Positions 41,150-49,738 of a DNA stretch of 64,000 nt are shown here, piece by piece; position 1 is the first letter of the stretch; each line of letters starts with the position of its first letter. The notes beneath the pieces are model-generated. The model made no database searches. It was not told where the DNA came from and was given only the letters and a program-made list of their open reading frames with translations. This DNA comes from JBGQOG01 sp052113705 (GTDB taxonomy: Bacteria > Pseudomonadota > Alphaproteobacteria > Rhodobacterales > Rhodobacteraceae), in the NCBI RefSeq assembly GCF_052113705.1, contig NZ_JBGQOG010000001.1, positions 186,001-250,000 on the forward strand, written 5' to 3'. The translations under genes and the position numbers were made by a program.

Positions 41150-42225
41150 TGGAACATCATGTCGTTGCCCCCCGCCCCGCGCCGCCGAAATCCCGGCGGC
41201 CCTTGCTGCGCCTCCTCTTTGGCGATGCGGTTTCCGTCACCATCACCCTCGGCGTCACCGGGCTGCTGATGGCAGTGCTGCCCGCGCTCGACTGGGCCTT
41301 TGTCAGCGCCGACTGGCACGGCGACGCTGACAGCTGCCGGCAGGCCAGCGGTGCCTGCTGGGCCTATCTGCACGACAAGGCGCGGCTGATCCTGTTCGGG
41401 ATCTATCCGCCGGACCAGCAATGGCGGCCCATTCTGGTGATGGTGCTGATCCTTGCCATGGTGATGGCCTCGCTCTTGCCGCGGTTCTGGAACGGCCGCC
41501 TGATGCTCCTGTGGGGCGGCGCGATCGCGTTGATGCTGGTGCTGATGCACGGCGGCCCCCCCGGCCTGGACGTGGTGCCCACCGCGCAATGGGGCGGGCT
41601 GCCGGTGACGCTGTTGCTGGCGGTGCTGTCGCTCGGCCTGGGCTTTCCGCTCGCCGTGCTGCTGGCGCTGGGCCGCCAATCTGGCCTGCCAGTTGTCAAA
41701 GCAGTGTCGGTCTGCACGATCGAACTGGTGCGCGGGCTGCCGCTGGTGGGGCTGCTGTTCGTGGCAGCGATCCTCTTGCCCCTGCTCCTGCCCGCCGACT
41801 GGAGCATCGACAAGCTGGGCCGGACGGTTGCGGCCCTGACGATCTTTGCGGCGGCCTATCTGGCCGAGGTGCTGCGCGGCGGGCTGCAGGGCCTCGGCCG
41901 GGGGCAGGCAGAGGCGGCGCAGGCGTTGGGCATCCCCTATTGGAAAATGATCTGGCACATCATCTTGCCGCAGGCGATCCAGAAGGTGATCCCGCCGCTG
42001 ACCAACACCGCCATCGTGATGGTCAAGAACACCTCGCTGGTGATGATCGTCGGTGTCTTCGACATGCTGGGGGCCGGCCGCGCGGCGGCGGGCGACCCGG
42101 CCTGGCCTGCCCCCTTCACCGAGACCTATCTGTTCATCGCGGCCATCTATTTCGCGATTTGCGTCTCGATCTCCCTCTACGCGCGCTGGCTGGAGCGCGG
42201 CGTCAAACGAAAGGCCTATGCATGA
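41149..42225 (+). CDS. aapM: Amino-acid ABC transporter permease (AapM type)
   Basis: Second permease, 358 residues, with about eight membrane segments and the EAA loop AEAAQALGIPYWKMIWHIIL (about residue 247). A cytoplasmic N-terminal basic stretch (PRPAPPKSRRPLL) precedes the first helix and a large periplasmic loop with two Cys (DSCRQASGACW) follows. It forms a heterodimer with the AapQ-type protein. Stop and the next ATG overlap by 4 bases. Confidence 0.92.
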   Translation: MEHHVVAPRPAPPKSRRPLLRLLFGDAVSVTITLGVTGLLMAVLPALDWAFVSADWHGDADSCRQASGACWAYLHDKARLILFGIYPPDQQWRPILVMVLILAMVMASLLPRFWNGRLMLLWGGAIALMLVLMHGGPPGLDVVPTAQWGGLPVTLLLAVLSLGLGFPLAVLLALGRQSGLPVVKAVSVCTIELVRGLPLVGLLFVAAILLPLLLPADWSIDKLGRTVAALTIFAAAYLAEVLRGGLQGLGRGQAEAAQALGIPYWKMIWHIILPQAIQKVIPPLTNTAIVMVKNTSLVMIVGVFDMLGAGRAAAGDPAWPAPFTETYLFIAAIYFAICVSISLYARWLERGVKRKAYA

Positions 42226-42953
42226 CCGCGATCACTGTCACCGCGCTGAACAAATGGTACGGCAGCTATCACGCGCTGCGCGACGTCGACCTGACCGTGG
42301 CCGAGGGCGAGCGGATCGTGATCTGCGGCCCCTCGGGGTCGGGGAAATCAACGCTGATCCGCTGTCTCAACCGGTTGGAAGAGCATCAGTCGGGGCTGAT
42401 CCGCGTTGGCGGCGTGACGCTGGACGATGACTTGAAAAACCTTGATGCGGTGCGGCGCGAGGTGGGCATGGTCTTTCAGCATTTCAATCTGTTCCCGCAT
42501 CTGACCGTGCTGGAAAACTGCGCCCTTCCGCAGATCCTTGCCCGCAAGACCCCGCGTGGCGAGGCCGAAGAGCGGGCCCGGCATTTTCTGGCACGGGTCC
42601 GCATCCCGGAACAGGCGAGCAAATTTCCCGGCCAGCTGTCGGGCGGACAACAGCAACGCGTCGCCATCGCCCGCGCGCTTTGCATGCGGCCGAAAATCAT
42701 GCTGTTTGACGAACCGACAAGCGCCCTTGACCCCGAGATGATCGGCGAAGTGCTCGACACGATGATCCACCTCGCCGAGGAGGGCATGACGATGGTGGTG
42801 GTGACGCATGAAATGGGCTTTGCGCGCCGCGTTGCCGACCGGGTGATTTTCATGGCCGAGGGCCAGATCATCGAAGAGGCCGCGCCGGAGCCGTTTTTCA
42901 CCGCCCCCGTCAATCCGCGCACGCGAAAGTTTCTGCGCCAGATTGTCCACTAA
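42222..42953 (+). CDS. aapP: Amino-acid ABC transporter ATP-binding protein (AapP type)
   Basis: ATPase of the amino-acid importer, 243 residues. Visible motifs: Walker A GPSGSGKST (about residue 37), Q-loop MVFQHFNLFPHLTV, signature LSGGQQQRVAIARAL and Walker B MLFDEPTSALDPE followed by the H-loop VTHEMGFA. It is the last gene of the metC-aapJQMP unit, with a hairpin 13 bases after the stop. Confidence 0.97.
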   Translation: MTAITVTALNKWYGSYHALRDVDLTVAEGERIVICGPSGSGKSTLIRCLNRLEEHQSGLIRVGGVTLDDDLKNLDAVRREVGMVFQHFNLFPHLTVLENCALPQILARKTPRGEAEERARHFLARVRIPEQASKFPGQLSGGQQQRVAIARALCMRPKIMLFDEPTSALDPEMIGEVLDTMIHLAEEGMTMVVVTHEMGFARRVADRVIFMAEGQIIEEAAPEPFFTAPVNPRTRKFLRQIVH

Positions 42954-42965
42954 GCCGTGGCGGGC

Positions 42966-43024
42966 GGCGCCCCCGCATCAGGGGCGCCACATCCGCAGGC
43001 GGGGCGCAACCCTCCCGCCTGCGG
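42966..43024 (+). terminator. Tandem hairpins after aapP
   Basis: GGCGCCCC (42966-42973) pairs with GGGGCGCC (42981-42988), and CCGCAGGCGGG (42993-43003) pairs perfectly with CCCGCCTGCGG (43014-43024). Neither has a T-run. The position after the last gene of the operon suggests termination or mRNA stabilisation. Confidence 0.55.
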
Positions 43025-43208
43025 TCGATACCAGAGGGCCCCCGCTCTTCGCGCACCGGGGGCACACGGGGCCCCCTCGTCCTGCGCAGCCTGCGCCCCG
43101 GCGCCCGCGACGCTGAGGTTGGGAGCCGGTTGCTTTCCCCGCGCCGCCGCCCTGAGCGCCACCACACCAGATCATCTCTTGCCATCCGGCGTCTGTTTTG
43201 CCATTAGG

Positions 43209-43223
43209 TGTAACGTGATAACA
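43209..43223. promoter_or_regulatory. Zur box upstream of zinT
   Basis: TGTAACGTGATAACA fits TGTTA-N5-TAACA with one mismatch and resembles the boxes at 5.6 kb. It ends 21 bases before the zinT ATG at 43245, where a bound repressor would block transcription start. Confidence 0.75.
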
Positions 43224-43244
43224 TTACATTATTGGAGGCAAAAG

Positions 43245-43874
43245 ATGTCGAACCCCCTCGGAGCATGGATTGTCGGTGCGATGATCCTGGTATCGGGCCC
43301 GGCACTGGCACAGCAAAGCCACGATCATGCGCATGCGGCGCCCTCGGTTTATGACGGCTATTTTGAGGATGCTCAGGTGGCGGACCGGCCCTTGACGGAT
43401 TGGGCGGGCGACTGGCAATCGGTCTATCCGCTGTTGCAAAGCGGCGCGCTGGATCCGGTGATGGCGCATAAGGCCGAGCATGGCGATAAATCCGCCGCCG
43501 CCTACCGCGCCTATTACGAGACGGGCTATCAAACCGATGTCGCACGGATCGAGATCACGGAAAGCACCGCTACATTCCACGACGCGGCGGGCGCGGTGCA
43601 GGGGCAGTATGTCCCGGACGGCCATGAGATCCTGACCTATGCCAAAGGCAATCGCGGCGTGCGCTTCATCTTCCGCAAAACCGGAGGCGATGCCGCCGCG
43701 CCCGGTTTCATTCAGTTCAGCGATCATGCGATTGCACCGGTCAAGGCCGGGCATTTTCACCTCTATTGGGGGGATGACCGGCAGGCACTGCTGGGCGAGG
43801 TGACGCGCTGGCCAACCTATTACCCTGCGCAGATGACCGCCGACGAGATCACCCATGAAATGCTCGCGCATTGA
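43245..43874 (+). CDS. zinT: Periplasmic zinc/cadmium-binding protein ZinT
   Basis: Periplasmic zinc chaperone that aids ZnuABC under zinc shortage. The start at 43245 follows TTGGAGG and gives 209 residues with a signal peptide ending in PALAQ. A short His motif (HDHAHAA) follows. The ZinT core shows LTDWAGDWQSVYPLL, YQTDVARIEIT and the metal-site HFHLYWGDD near residue 176. The gene is single and has a Zur box in front, so it belongs to the same regulon as znuA although it lies 37 kb away. Confidence 0.94.
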   Translation: MSNPLGAWIVGAMILVSGPALAQQSHDHAHAAPSVYDGYFEDAQVADRPLTDWAGDWQSVYPLLQSGALDPVMAHKAEHGDKSAAAYRAYYETGYQTDVARIEITESTATFHDAAGAVQGQYVPDGHEILTYAKGNRGVRFIFRKTGGDAAAPGFIQFSDHAIAPVKAGHFHLYWGDDRQALLGEVTRWPTYYPAQMTADEITHEMLAH

Positions 43875-43990
43875 ACGCCAGGATGGCCGCGCCTGATGTG
43901 GCAAGGGGCAGCGCAGGCTGCCCCTTTTTTATGCCGCCTGCCGTGGCCGTTTGACGTCCCCCCCGCCGCGATCTGCCGGGGCAAAACCCG

Positions 43991-44434
43991 TCAGTCCTGA
44001 GGATGGGCGGCGGATTTCTTGCGCACATACAACTCCAGCCGATGGTGGACAATTTCATAGCCCATCGCCTCGGCAATCTCGGCCTGCAGCTTCTCGATCT
44101 GGGCGCTGGCAAATTCGACCACGGCGCCGGTGTCGACATCAATCATGTGGTCGTGATGCTGGGTCTCGGCATGCTCAAACCGCGCGGGCGCCCCTTCAAA
44201 CTGGTGCCGCATGATCATGCCCTGGGCCTCCAGCTCGGTCAGCGTGCGGTAGACCGTCGAGAGCGAGATCCCCGGCACCACCGCTTCGGCACGGCGCAAC
44301 AGTTCCGTCGCCTCCGGATGATCCGCCGCTTCGGCCAATACCGACACCAGCGCCTCCCGCTGGCGGGTGATGCGCACGCCCGCCCGGCGAAGGGCGGCGG
44401 TCAGATTTTCGGTTCTGCGGGCAATATCGGTCAT
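43991..44434 (-). CDS. mur: Fur-family regulator, predicted manganese regulator Mur
   Basis: A 147-residue Fur-family protein. The winged helix is LRRAGVRITRQREALVSVLA then SLSTVYRTLTELEAQGMIMR; metal ligands lie in HHDHMIDVDTG. There is no CxxC zinc pair, unlike Zur, which fits Mur and alphaproteobacterial Fur proteins. It is divergent from sitABCD, and a perfect Mur-type palindrome lies between them. In this order the protein is known to repress manganese uptake with Mn2+ (and in some species respond to iron); that role is inferred here. Confidence 0.88.
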   Translation of the reverse strand: MTDIARRTENLTAALRRAGVRITRQREALVSVLAEAADHPEATELLRRAEAVVPGISLSTVYRTLTELEAQGMIMRHQFEGAPARFEHAETQHHDHMIDVDTGAVVEFASAQIEKLQAEIAEAMGYEIVHHRLELYVRKKSAAHPQD

Positions 44435-44478
44435 CGCCCGGTTTTCGCGCAATTTGGCCGCAGGACGCAAGCCCCAGA

Positions 44479-44522
44479 TGCAAATCATTTGCATATGCCT
44501 TGACAGTTGCAAATCATTCCTA
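44479..44522. promoter_or_regulatory. Mur box pair and sitA promoter
   Basis: TGCAAATCATTTGCA (44479-44493) is a palindrome apart from its centre base, the form known as the Mur-responsive sequence in Rhizobiales and Rhodobacterales. A second partial copy, TGCAAATCATT, is at 44508-44518. A perfect TTGACA -35 (44500-44505) lies between them, with TAGATG (44521-44526) as a possible -10. Binding would cover the sitA promoter and the start region of mur. Confidence 0.82.
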
Positions 44523-44559
44523 GATGCAAGAAGGCAAAGAATGCGATTGGGAGAGCACG

Positions 44560-45456
44560 ATGCTGGGCAGGCAGGCAGTTTGGGCGATGGTGGCGGCGCT
44601 TGCGGTGGCGGGGATCGCGGGGCCGACTGCGGCGCGCGACAAGCTGAAGGTTGTCACGACCTTCACGGTGATCGCCGATATGGCGCAGAATGTGGCGGGA
44701 GATGCGGCTGAAGTGGTCTCGATCACCCGGCCGGGCGCCGAGATTCACGGCTATGAGCCGACCCCGCGCGATCTGGTCCGCGCGCAGGGGGCCGATCTGA
44801 TCCTGTGGAACGGCTTGAATCTCGAGCGCTGGTTCGAGCAATTCTTTGGCAATCTGCGTGACGTGCCCGCCGCGACCATCTCGGACGGGGTGGAGCCGAT
44901 GGCGATTTCCGGCGGCGAATATGACGGGAAACCCAACCCGCATGCCTGGATGGCGCTCGATTCCGCCCGCATCTACATCGACAATATCCGCGATGCGCTG
45001 AGCAAAGCCGATCCGGAGAATGCCGCCACCTATGCCGCCAATGCGACCGCCTATCAGGCACAGCTCGAGGCGGTGATCGGCCCGCTGCGCGATGCCGCCC
45101 GCGCCCTGCCCGAAGAGCGCCGCTGGCTGGTCACCTCTGAGGGCGCTTTTTCCTATCTCGCCCGTGATTTTGGCCTGCATGAGGTCTATCTCTGGCCGAT
45201 CAATGCCGATGCACAGGGCACGCCGCAGCAGGTGCGCGCGGTGATTGACGCGGTGCGCGACCACAAGATCCCGGCGGTTTTCTCGGAAAGCACCGTCTCG
45301 GACAAACCCGCGCGGCAGGTCGCCCGCGAGACCGGCGCGGCCTATGGCGGCGTTCTCTATGTCGACAGCACGTCGGAGGCGGATGGCCCGGTGCCAAGCT
45401 ATCTGGACCTGCTGCGGGTGACGGCAGAAACCATCCTCAAAGGGCTGCAACCATGA
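44560..45456 (+). CDS. sitA: Manganese/iron ABC transporter periplasmic binding protein SitA
   Basis: Receptor for Mn2+ (and Fe2+), cluster A-1 of metal-binding proteins. The start at 44560 follows GGGAGAG, giving 298 residues with a signal peptide ending in PTAAR. Unlike ZnuA it has no His-rich loop. Metal ligands are in GAEIHGYEP, NPHAWMAL, FSESTVSD and the final DSTSEADGP, the His-His-Glu-Asp set of SitA/MntA proteins. It is the first gene of sitABCD. Confidence 0.95.
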   Translation: MLGRQAVWAMVAALAVAGIAGPTAARDKLKVVTTFTVIADMAQNVAGDAAEVVSITRPGAEIHGYEPTPRDLVRAQGADLILWNGLNLERWFEQFFGNLRDVPAATISDGVEPMAISGGEYDGKPNPHAWMALDSARIYIDNIRDALSKADPENAATYAANATAYQAQLEAVIGPLRDAARALPEERRWLVTSEGAFSYLARDFGLHEVYLWPINADAQGTPQQVRAVIDAVRDHKIPAVFSESTVSDKPARQVARETGAAYGGVLYVDSTSEADGPVPSYLDLLRVTAETILKGLQP

Positions 45457-46307
45457 GCGACGACGGCATCCGCGCCGAGGGGCTGACGGTCACCTATCGC
45501 AACGGGCACACCGCGCTGCGCGACGCGAGTTTTACGATCCCGCGCGGCACGATCACCGCGCTTGTCGGGGTGAACGGGGCGGGAAAATCAACGCTGTTCA
45601 AGGCCTTGATGGGTTTTGTGCCGGTCTCGGCCGGACAGATCGAGATCCTCGGACAGCCGGTGCGCGCGATGATGAAGGCGCAGGCCGTCGCCTATGTGCC
45701 GCAGGCCGAAGAGGTCGACTGGACCTTCCCGGTGCTGGTGGAAGATGTGGTGATGATGGGGCGCTACGGGCATATGGGCTTTTTGCGCCGCCCGCGCGCG
45801 GCCGATCATGCGGCGGTCACCGCCGCGCTGACGCGGGTCAATATGACCGAATTCCGGGATCGTCAGATTGGCGAACTGTCTGGCGGCCAGAAGAAACGCG
45901 TGTTTTTGGCGCGGGCCCTGGCGCAGGATGCGCAGGTGATCCTCCTCGACGAACCCTTCACCGGCGTCGATGTGAAGACCGAAGAGCAGATCATCGCGCT
46001 CCTGCGCGACCTGCGCGCCGAGGGGCGGGTGATGCTGGTCGCCACCCATAACCTTGGCTCGGTGCCGGAGTTTTGCGACCGCGTGGTGCTGGTCAAGGGC
46101 ACCGTGCTCGCCTGCGGCCCCACCGCCGAGGTGTTTACCCCCGAACATCTGCGGGCGGCCTTTGGCGGCGTGTTGCGGCATTTCCTGCTGGAAGGGGCGC
46201 GGCTGCATGCCGATGAAGACCCGCGCAAGCTGGACATTTTCACCGATGATGAGCGCCCGCTGGTGATCTATGATGACCGTACCCGCACAGTGAAGGGGCA
46301 GTCATGA
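45453..46307 (+). CDS. sitB: Manganese/iron ABC transporter ATP-binding protein SitB
   Basis: ATPase of the metal importer, 284 residues. Motifs: Walker A GVNGAGKST, signature LSGGQKKRVFLARAL, Walker B ILLDEPFTGVD, and the VATHNLG switch. It overlaps sitA by 4 bases and sitC by 4 bases. The C-terminal extension (RKLDIFTDDERPLVIYDDRT) is a SitB feature. Confidence 0.96.
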   Translation: MSDDGIRAEGLTVTYRNGHTALRDASFTIPRGTITALVGVNGAGKSTLFKALMGFVPVSAGQIEILGQPVRAMMKAQAVAYVPQAEEVDWTFPVLVEDVVMMGRYGHMGFLRRPRAADHAAVTAALTRVNMTEFRDRQIGELSGGQKKRVFLARALAQDAQVILLDEPFTGVDVKTEEQIIALLRDLRAEGRVMLVATHNLGSVPEFCDRVVLVKGTVLACGPTAEVFTPEHLRAAFGGVLRHFLLEGARLHADEDPRKLDIFTDDERPLVIYDDRTRTVKGQS

Positions 46308-47158
46308 TCCTGCTGGAACCCTTTCACTACGGCTATATGACCAATGCGATCTGGGTCTCGGCGCTGGTCGGGGCGGTCTGCGCCTTTCTCTCGGCCTATC
46401 TGATGCTCAAGGGCTGGTCGCTGATCGGCGACGCGCTCTCGCATTCGGTGGTGCCGGGGGTGGCGGGCGCCTATATGCTGGGCCTGCCCTTCGCGATTGG
46501 TGCCTTCCTCTCCGGCGGCCTCGCCGCGCTGGCGATGCTGCTACTGCGCCAGACCTCGGGGCTGAAAGAGGATGTGGTGATCGGGCTGATCTTCACCTCC
46601 TTCTTCGGTCTGGGCCTGTTCATGGTCTCGGTCAATCCGATGGCCGTGTCGATCCAGACGATCATCATGGGCAATATTCTGGCGATCACCCCCGAGGACA
46701 CGCTGCAACTGGCGATCATCGGCGGTGTGTCGCTGGTGATCCTGCTGGCGAAATGGCGCGATCTCCTGGCGGTGTTCTTTGACGAAGGCCATGCCCGCTC
46801 CATCGGGCTGAATGTCACCGCGCTGCGGCTGGTGTTCTTCTCGCTGCTCTCGGCCTCGACCGTGGCCGCCATGCAGACGGTGGGGGCGTTTCTCGTCATC
46901 GCGCTGGTGGTGACGCCCGGTGCCACCGCTTATCTGCTCACGGACCGTTTCCCGCGGCTGCTGATGCTCTCGGTCGCCATCGGCGCGTTCACCTCGGCAT
47001 TCGGCGCCTATCTGAGTTATTTTCTCGACGGCGCGACCGGTGGCGTAATCGTTTGCCTGCAGACCGGGCTGTTTCTGACCGCGCTGGTCTTTGCCCCCAA
47101 ACACGGGATGCTGGCCGCGCGCGCGCGCAGCAAGGCCGCGCTGCGGGAGGCCGCATGA
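46304..47158 (+). CDS. sitC: Manganese/iron ABC transporter permease SitC
   Basis: Membrane permease of the ABC-3 family, 284 residues with about eight membrane segments. The family motifs LMLKGWSLIGDALSHSVVPGVAGAY near residue 33 and TVGAFLVIALVVTPGATAYLLT near 200 are intact. It ends in a translational overlap with sitD (ATGATG). Confidence 0.95.
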   Translation: MILLEPFHYGYMTNAIWVSALVGAVCAFLSAYLMLKGWSLIGDALSHSVVPGVAGAYMLGLPFAIGAFLSGGLAALAMLLLRQTSGLKEDVVIGLIFTSFFGLGLFMVSVNPMAVSIQTIIMGNILAITPEDTLQLAIIGGVSLVILLAKWRDLLAVFFDEGHARSIGLNVTALRLVFFSLLSASTVAAMQTVGAFLVIALVVTPGATAYLLTDRFPRLLMLSVAIGAFTSAFGAYLSYFLDGATGGVIVCLQTGLFLTALVFAPKHGMLAARARSKAALREAA

Positions 47159-47988
47159 TGGACAATTTGTTGCTGCCGCTGCAGTTCCCCTTCATGCAGA
47201 ACGCCTTGCTGATCGTGGTGCTGATTGCCCCAGCGGCCGCGATGCTCAGCGCCTTTCTGGTGCTCAAGGGCTGGTCGCTGATGGGCGATGCCACCAGCCA
47301 TGCGGTGCTGCCGGGCGTGGTGCTGGCCTACCTGGCGGGCATCCCGCTGATCATCGGCGCCTTCCTTGCGGGCCTCGTCTGCGCGCTCGGCACCGGGTTC
47401 ATCAAGGACAATTCGCGGATCAAGCAGGACACGGTGATGGGCGTCGTGTTTTCCGGCATGTTCGGCCTCGGCATCGTGATCTACACTCAGGTCGAGACGG
47501 CGCTGCATCTCGATCACATTCTCTTTGGCAATATGCTGGGGGTGGACGCAGAGGATCTGTGGACCGCCGGGCTGATCTCGGGCGGGGTGGCGCTGATCCT
47601 GGGGGTGAAATGGCGCGATTTTCTGGCGCATAGCTTCGATCCGGTGCAGGCGAAGATGATCGGCCTGCCGGTCGTCTGGCTGCATTACGGTTTGCTGGCG
47701 ATCCTCTCGGCGACCATTGTGGCGATGCTCTCTTCGGTCGGCATGATCCTCTCGGTGGCCTATCTGATTGCGCCGGGGGCCATCGCCTTTCTGCTCACCC
47801 GTCGCTTTGCCAGCCTGCTGCGGGTGGCGGTGGGCGTCGCGCTTTTGGCGGGGGTGACCGGCGTCTATGCGTCGTTCTGGCTGGATGCGGCACCCGCGCC
47901 CACCATCGTGCTGATTCTGACGGGCATGTTCCTCGCCGCGCTCGCGCTGCGGCGGATGCGGGAAAGCCGCCTGAGCGCGCGCGGGTAG
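47155..47988 (+). CDS. sitD: Manganese/iron ABC transporter permease SitD
   Basis: Second permease, paralogue of SitC, 277 residues and about eight membrane segments. It shares the LVLKGWSLMGDATSHAVLPGV motif. The start at 47155 overlaps the sitC TGA; the second Met at 47158 is also possible. No clear terminator follows; the NicO gene is convergent 82 bases further on. Confidence 0.95.
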   Translation: MMDNLLLPLQFPFMQNALLIVVLIAPAAAMLSAFLVLKGWSLMGDATSHAVLPGVVLAYLAGIPLIIGAFLAGLVCALGTGFIKDNSRIKQDTVMGVVFSGMFGLGIVIYTQVETALHLDHILFGNMLGVDAEDLWTAGLISGGVALILGVKWRDFLAHSFDPVQAKMIGLPVVWLHYGLLAILSATIVAMLSSVGMILSVAYLIAPGAIAFLLTRRFASLLRVAVGVALLAGVTGVYASFWLDAAPAPTIVLILTGMFLAALALRRMRESRLSARG

Positions 47989-48070
47989 CCGCCTCCCCCC
48001 GGAGGCGGGCCGCACGTAGATCAGGGACGCCGCCCACACCTGTCAGCGGTCCGGCCGCAGCACCGGACCG

Positions 48071-49012
48071 TCAGAGATACAGCGCCACAATCAGCAGGCC
48101 GAGCGCGATTTGCGCCGCATCCGCCCATCTGCGCAGCGCCCGCCCGCGCCCATCGCTCAGCAGGCGCGTGCCCAGCCGCGCACTGAGCAGCGCCACCGCG
48201 AGCGTCACCATCGCGGTGCCCAGACCCATCGCCAACACCGCGGCCGCCCCGGCCAGCGGCGCGCCGATCAGCACGGTCAGCAGCATCACAAATACCGCCC
48301 CGGTGCAGGGGCGCAACGCCACCCCGGCCACCAGCATCACCGCCTCGGGCAGCGAGGCACGGGCGGCAACCTCGGGGGCGGGCCCATGCGCATGGCCACA
48401 ACCGCAGGCCGCGTCATGACTGTGTGCCTGCTCATGCCAGTGCTCATGCCCGTGCTCTTGGCTGCGCTCATGCCTGCGAGCAAGGCCGGAGTCCTGATCG
48501 GGGCGGGGGGCGCGGATCTCGCGCCACAGATGCCAGGTGCCGCGCAGCATCAGGAACACGCCCAGCGCCACCAGCGCCCATTCTCCCGCCCGCAACAGCG
48601 GTCCCTCGGCCAGACCGGTCAGCTCGCTGCGCCCGAGCCCAAAGGCCCATGCCCCCGCCAAAACCAGCACGATCGCCGCCAGGGATTGCGCCAGACTCGC
48701 CGCCAGCGTCAGCACGGCAACCTTGATCAGCCGCGCGCGCGCCGAAAAAGCCCAGCCGCCCAGCACCACTTTGCCATGCCCCGGCCCCGCCGCATGCAGC
48801 ACACCATAGAGAAAGCCCAGCCAGATCAACGCCGCCACCGCGCCGGGCTGCTGCGCCTTCAGCGCCCGCACGCCCGCGGCCAGAGGGGCCTGAAACGCCC
48901 GCTGCGCCGCCACGATGTCCAGTTGCAGCTGCGTGATCAGGCCCGCCTGCCAGGTCACCAGCGCCGCCCCCGCCAGCACCAGCGCCCCCGCCACGGTCAC
49001 GGCTTGCCGCAT
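48071..49012 (-). CDS. NicO-family divalent metal transporter
   Basis: A 313-residue inner-membrane protein of the NicO (RcnA/HoxN-related) family. The motif LHAAGPGHGKVVLGGWAFSA near residue 73 and the later GVALRPCTGAVFVML (about 233) are the two family signatures. About six membrane segments are predicted. The central loop between them is His-rich (HEHWHEQAHSHDAACGCGHAHG). RcnA exports nickel and cobalt; the direction and metal here are unknown. It overlaps the DUF1007 gene by 16 bases and shares its Zur-box promoter. Confidence 0.88.
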   Translation of the reverse strand: MRQAVTVAGALVLAGAALVTWQAGLITQLQLDIVAAQRAFQAPLAAGVRALKAQQPGAVAALIWLGFLYGVLHAAGPGHGKVVLGGWAFSARARLIKVAVLTLAASLAQSLAAIVLVLAGAWAFGLGRSELTGLAEGPLLRAGEWALVALGVFLMLRGTWHLWREIRAPRPDQDSGLARRHERSQEHGHEHWHEQAHSHDAACGCGHAHGPAPEVAARASLPEAVMLVAGVALRPCTGAVFVMLLTVLIGAPLAGAAAVLAMGLGTAMVTLAVALLSARLGTRLLSDGRGRALRRWADAAQIALGLLIVALYL

Positions 49013-49662
49013 GTCACCCGTTCCTCATCGGCATAAAGCCGCCCCACGGATGGCAGCCCCGCCGCCTCGGGCGTGACATCCGGGCTCAGCGCGGCAATCG
49101 CATCCGCAACCTTTTGCGACACCGGATTGGGCCCCGGCGCCACCACCTCTGCCGTGCAATCGCTGCGCCCTTCGAAATGCGGCGGCGCAGCGACTTCATA
49201 ATCCACGTAGAAATCCTTGTCATAGGGGCGGATCGACAGCACCTTTCCCGCCAGATCGAGCGGCGCCGTCAACGCGCGGGTATGCAGCGATACGGCGCGG
49301 CCGTCATGCCATTCCGCGGCCCAATCCCCCGGCCCCGCCAGCGGCACCGGCACGCCATCGAGCGTGATCTCGATGTCCCCCGTGTAATCAGCCGGCCAAT
49401 CGGCATCCCAATGCTGAAACCCCGCGATCTCGTCGCCCGCGACCTCACCGTCACCATTGATGTCGTATTTGCCATCCTCGACCATCAGCAGGGTGAACAT
49501 CTCATCATAATCCCAGCGCGCCCGCACCCCGGTCAGCCGCCCCTCCGCGTCAAACAACAACGTATGGGTGACATCGACGAAGATATGCGGATGCGCCGCC
49601 ACGGGCGCCGCCACAAGGGCTGCCCACGCGAGGATCAGGGAAGGAAGCAGTGTACGGATCAT
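48997..49662 (-). CDS. DUF1007 periplasmic protein
   Basis: A 221-residue secreted protein with a signal peptide ending in APVAA, followed at once by HPHIFVDV, the His-x-His start typical of DUF1007. It contains an EF-hand-like loop (DINGDGEVAGDE) near residue 68. DUF1007 genes are usually next to NicO transporters, as here, and are thought to aid metal handling in the periplasm. A Zur box lies 62-76 bases upstream of its start, so a zinc-related role is suggested. Confidence 0.88.
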   Translation of the reverse strand: MIRTLLPSLILAWAALVAAPVAAHPHIFVDVTHTLLFDAEGRLTGVRARWDYDEMFTLLMVEDGKYDINGDGEVAGDEIAGFQHWDADWPADYTGDIEITLDGVPVPLAGPGDWAAEWHDGRAVSLHTRALTAPLDLAGKVLSIRPYDKDFYVDYEVAAPPHFEGRSDCTAEVVAPGPNPVSQKVADAIAALSPDVTPEAAGLPSVGRLYADEERVTCGKP

Positions 49663-49723
49663 GCCCCCGGTCTAGCGGGGCCAGCCATCGGCTGACAAGC
49701 ACCGCGCGTATCCCTCGCGCCAA

Positions 49724-49738
49724 AGTTACTTTATAACA
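49724..49738. promoter_or_regulatory. Zur box upstream of the DUF1007-NicO operon
   Basis: AGTTACTTTATAACA (TGTTATAAAGTAACT on the minus strand) fits TGTTA-N5-TAACA with one mismatch. No other gene start is near it on the plus strand until 50235. Confidence 0.7.
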
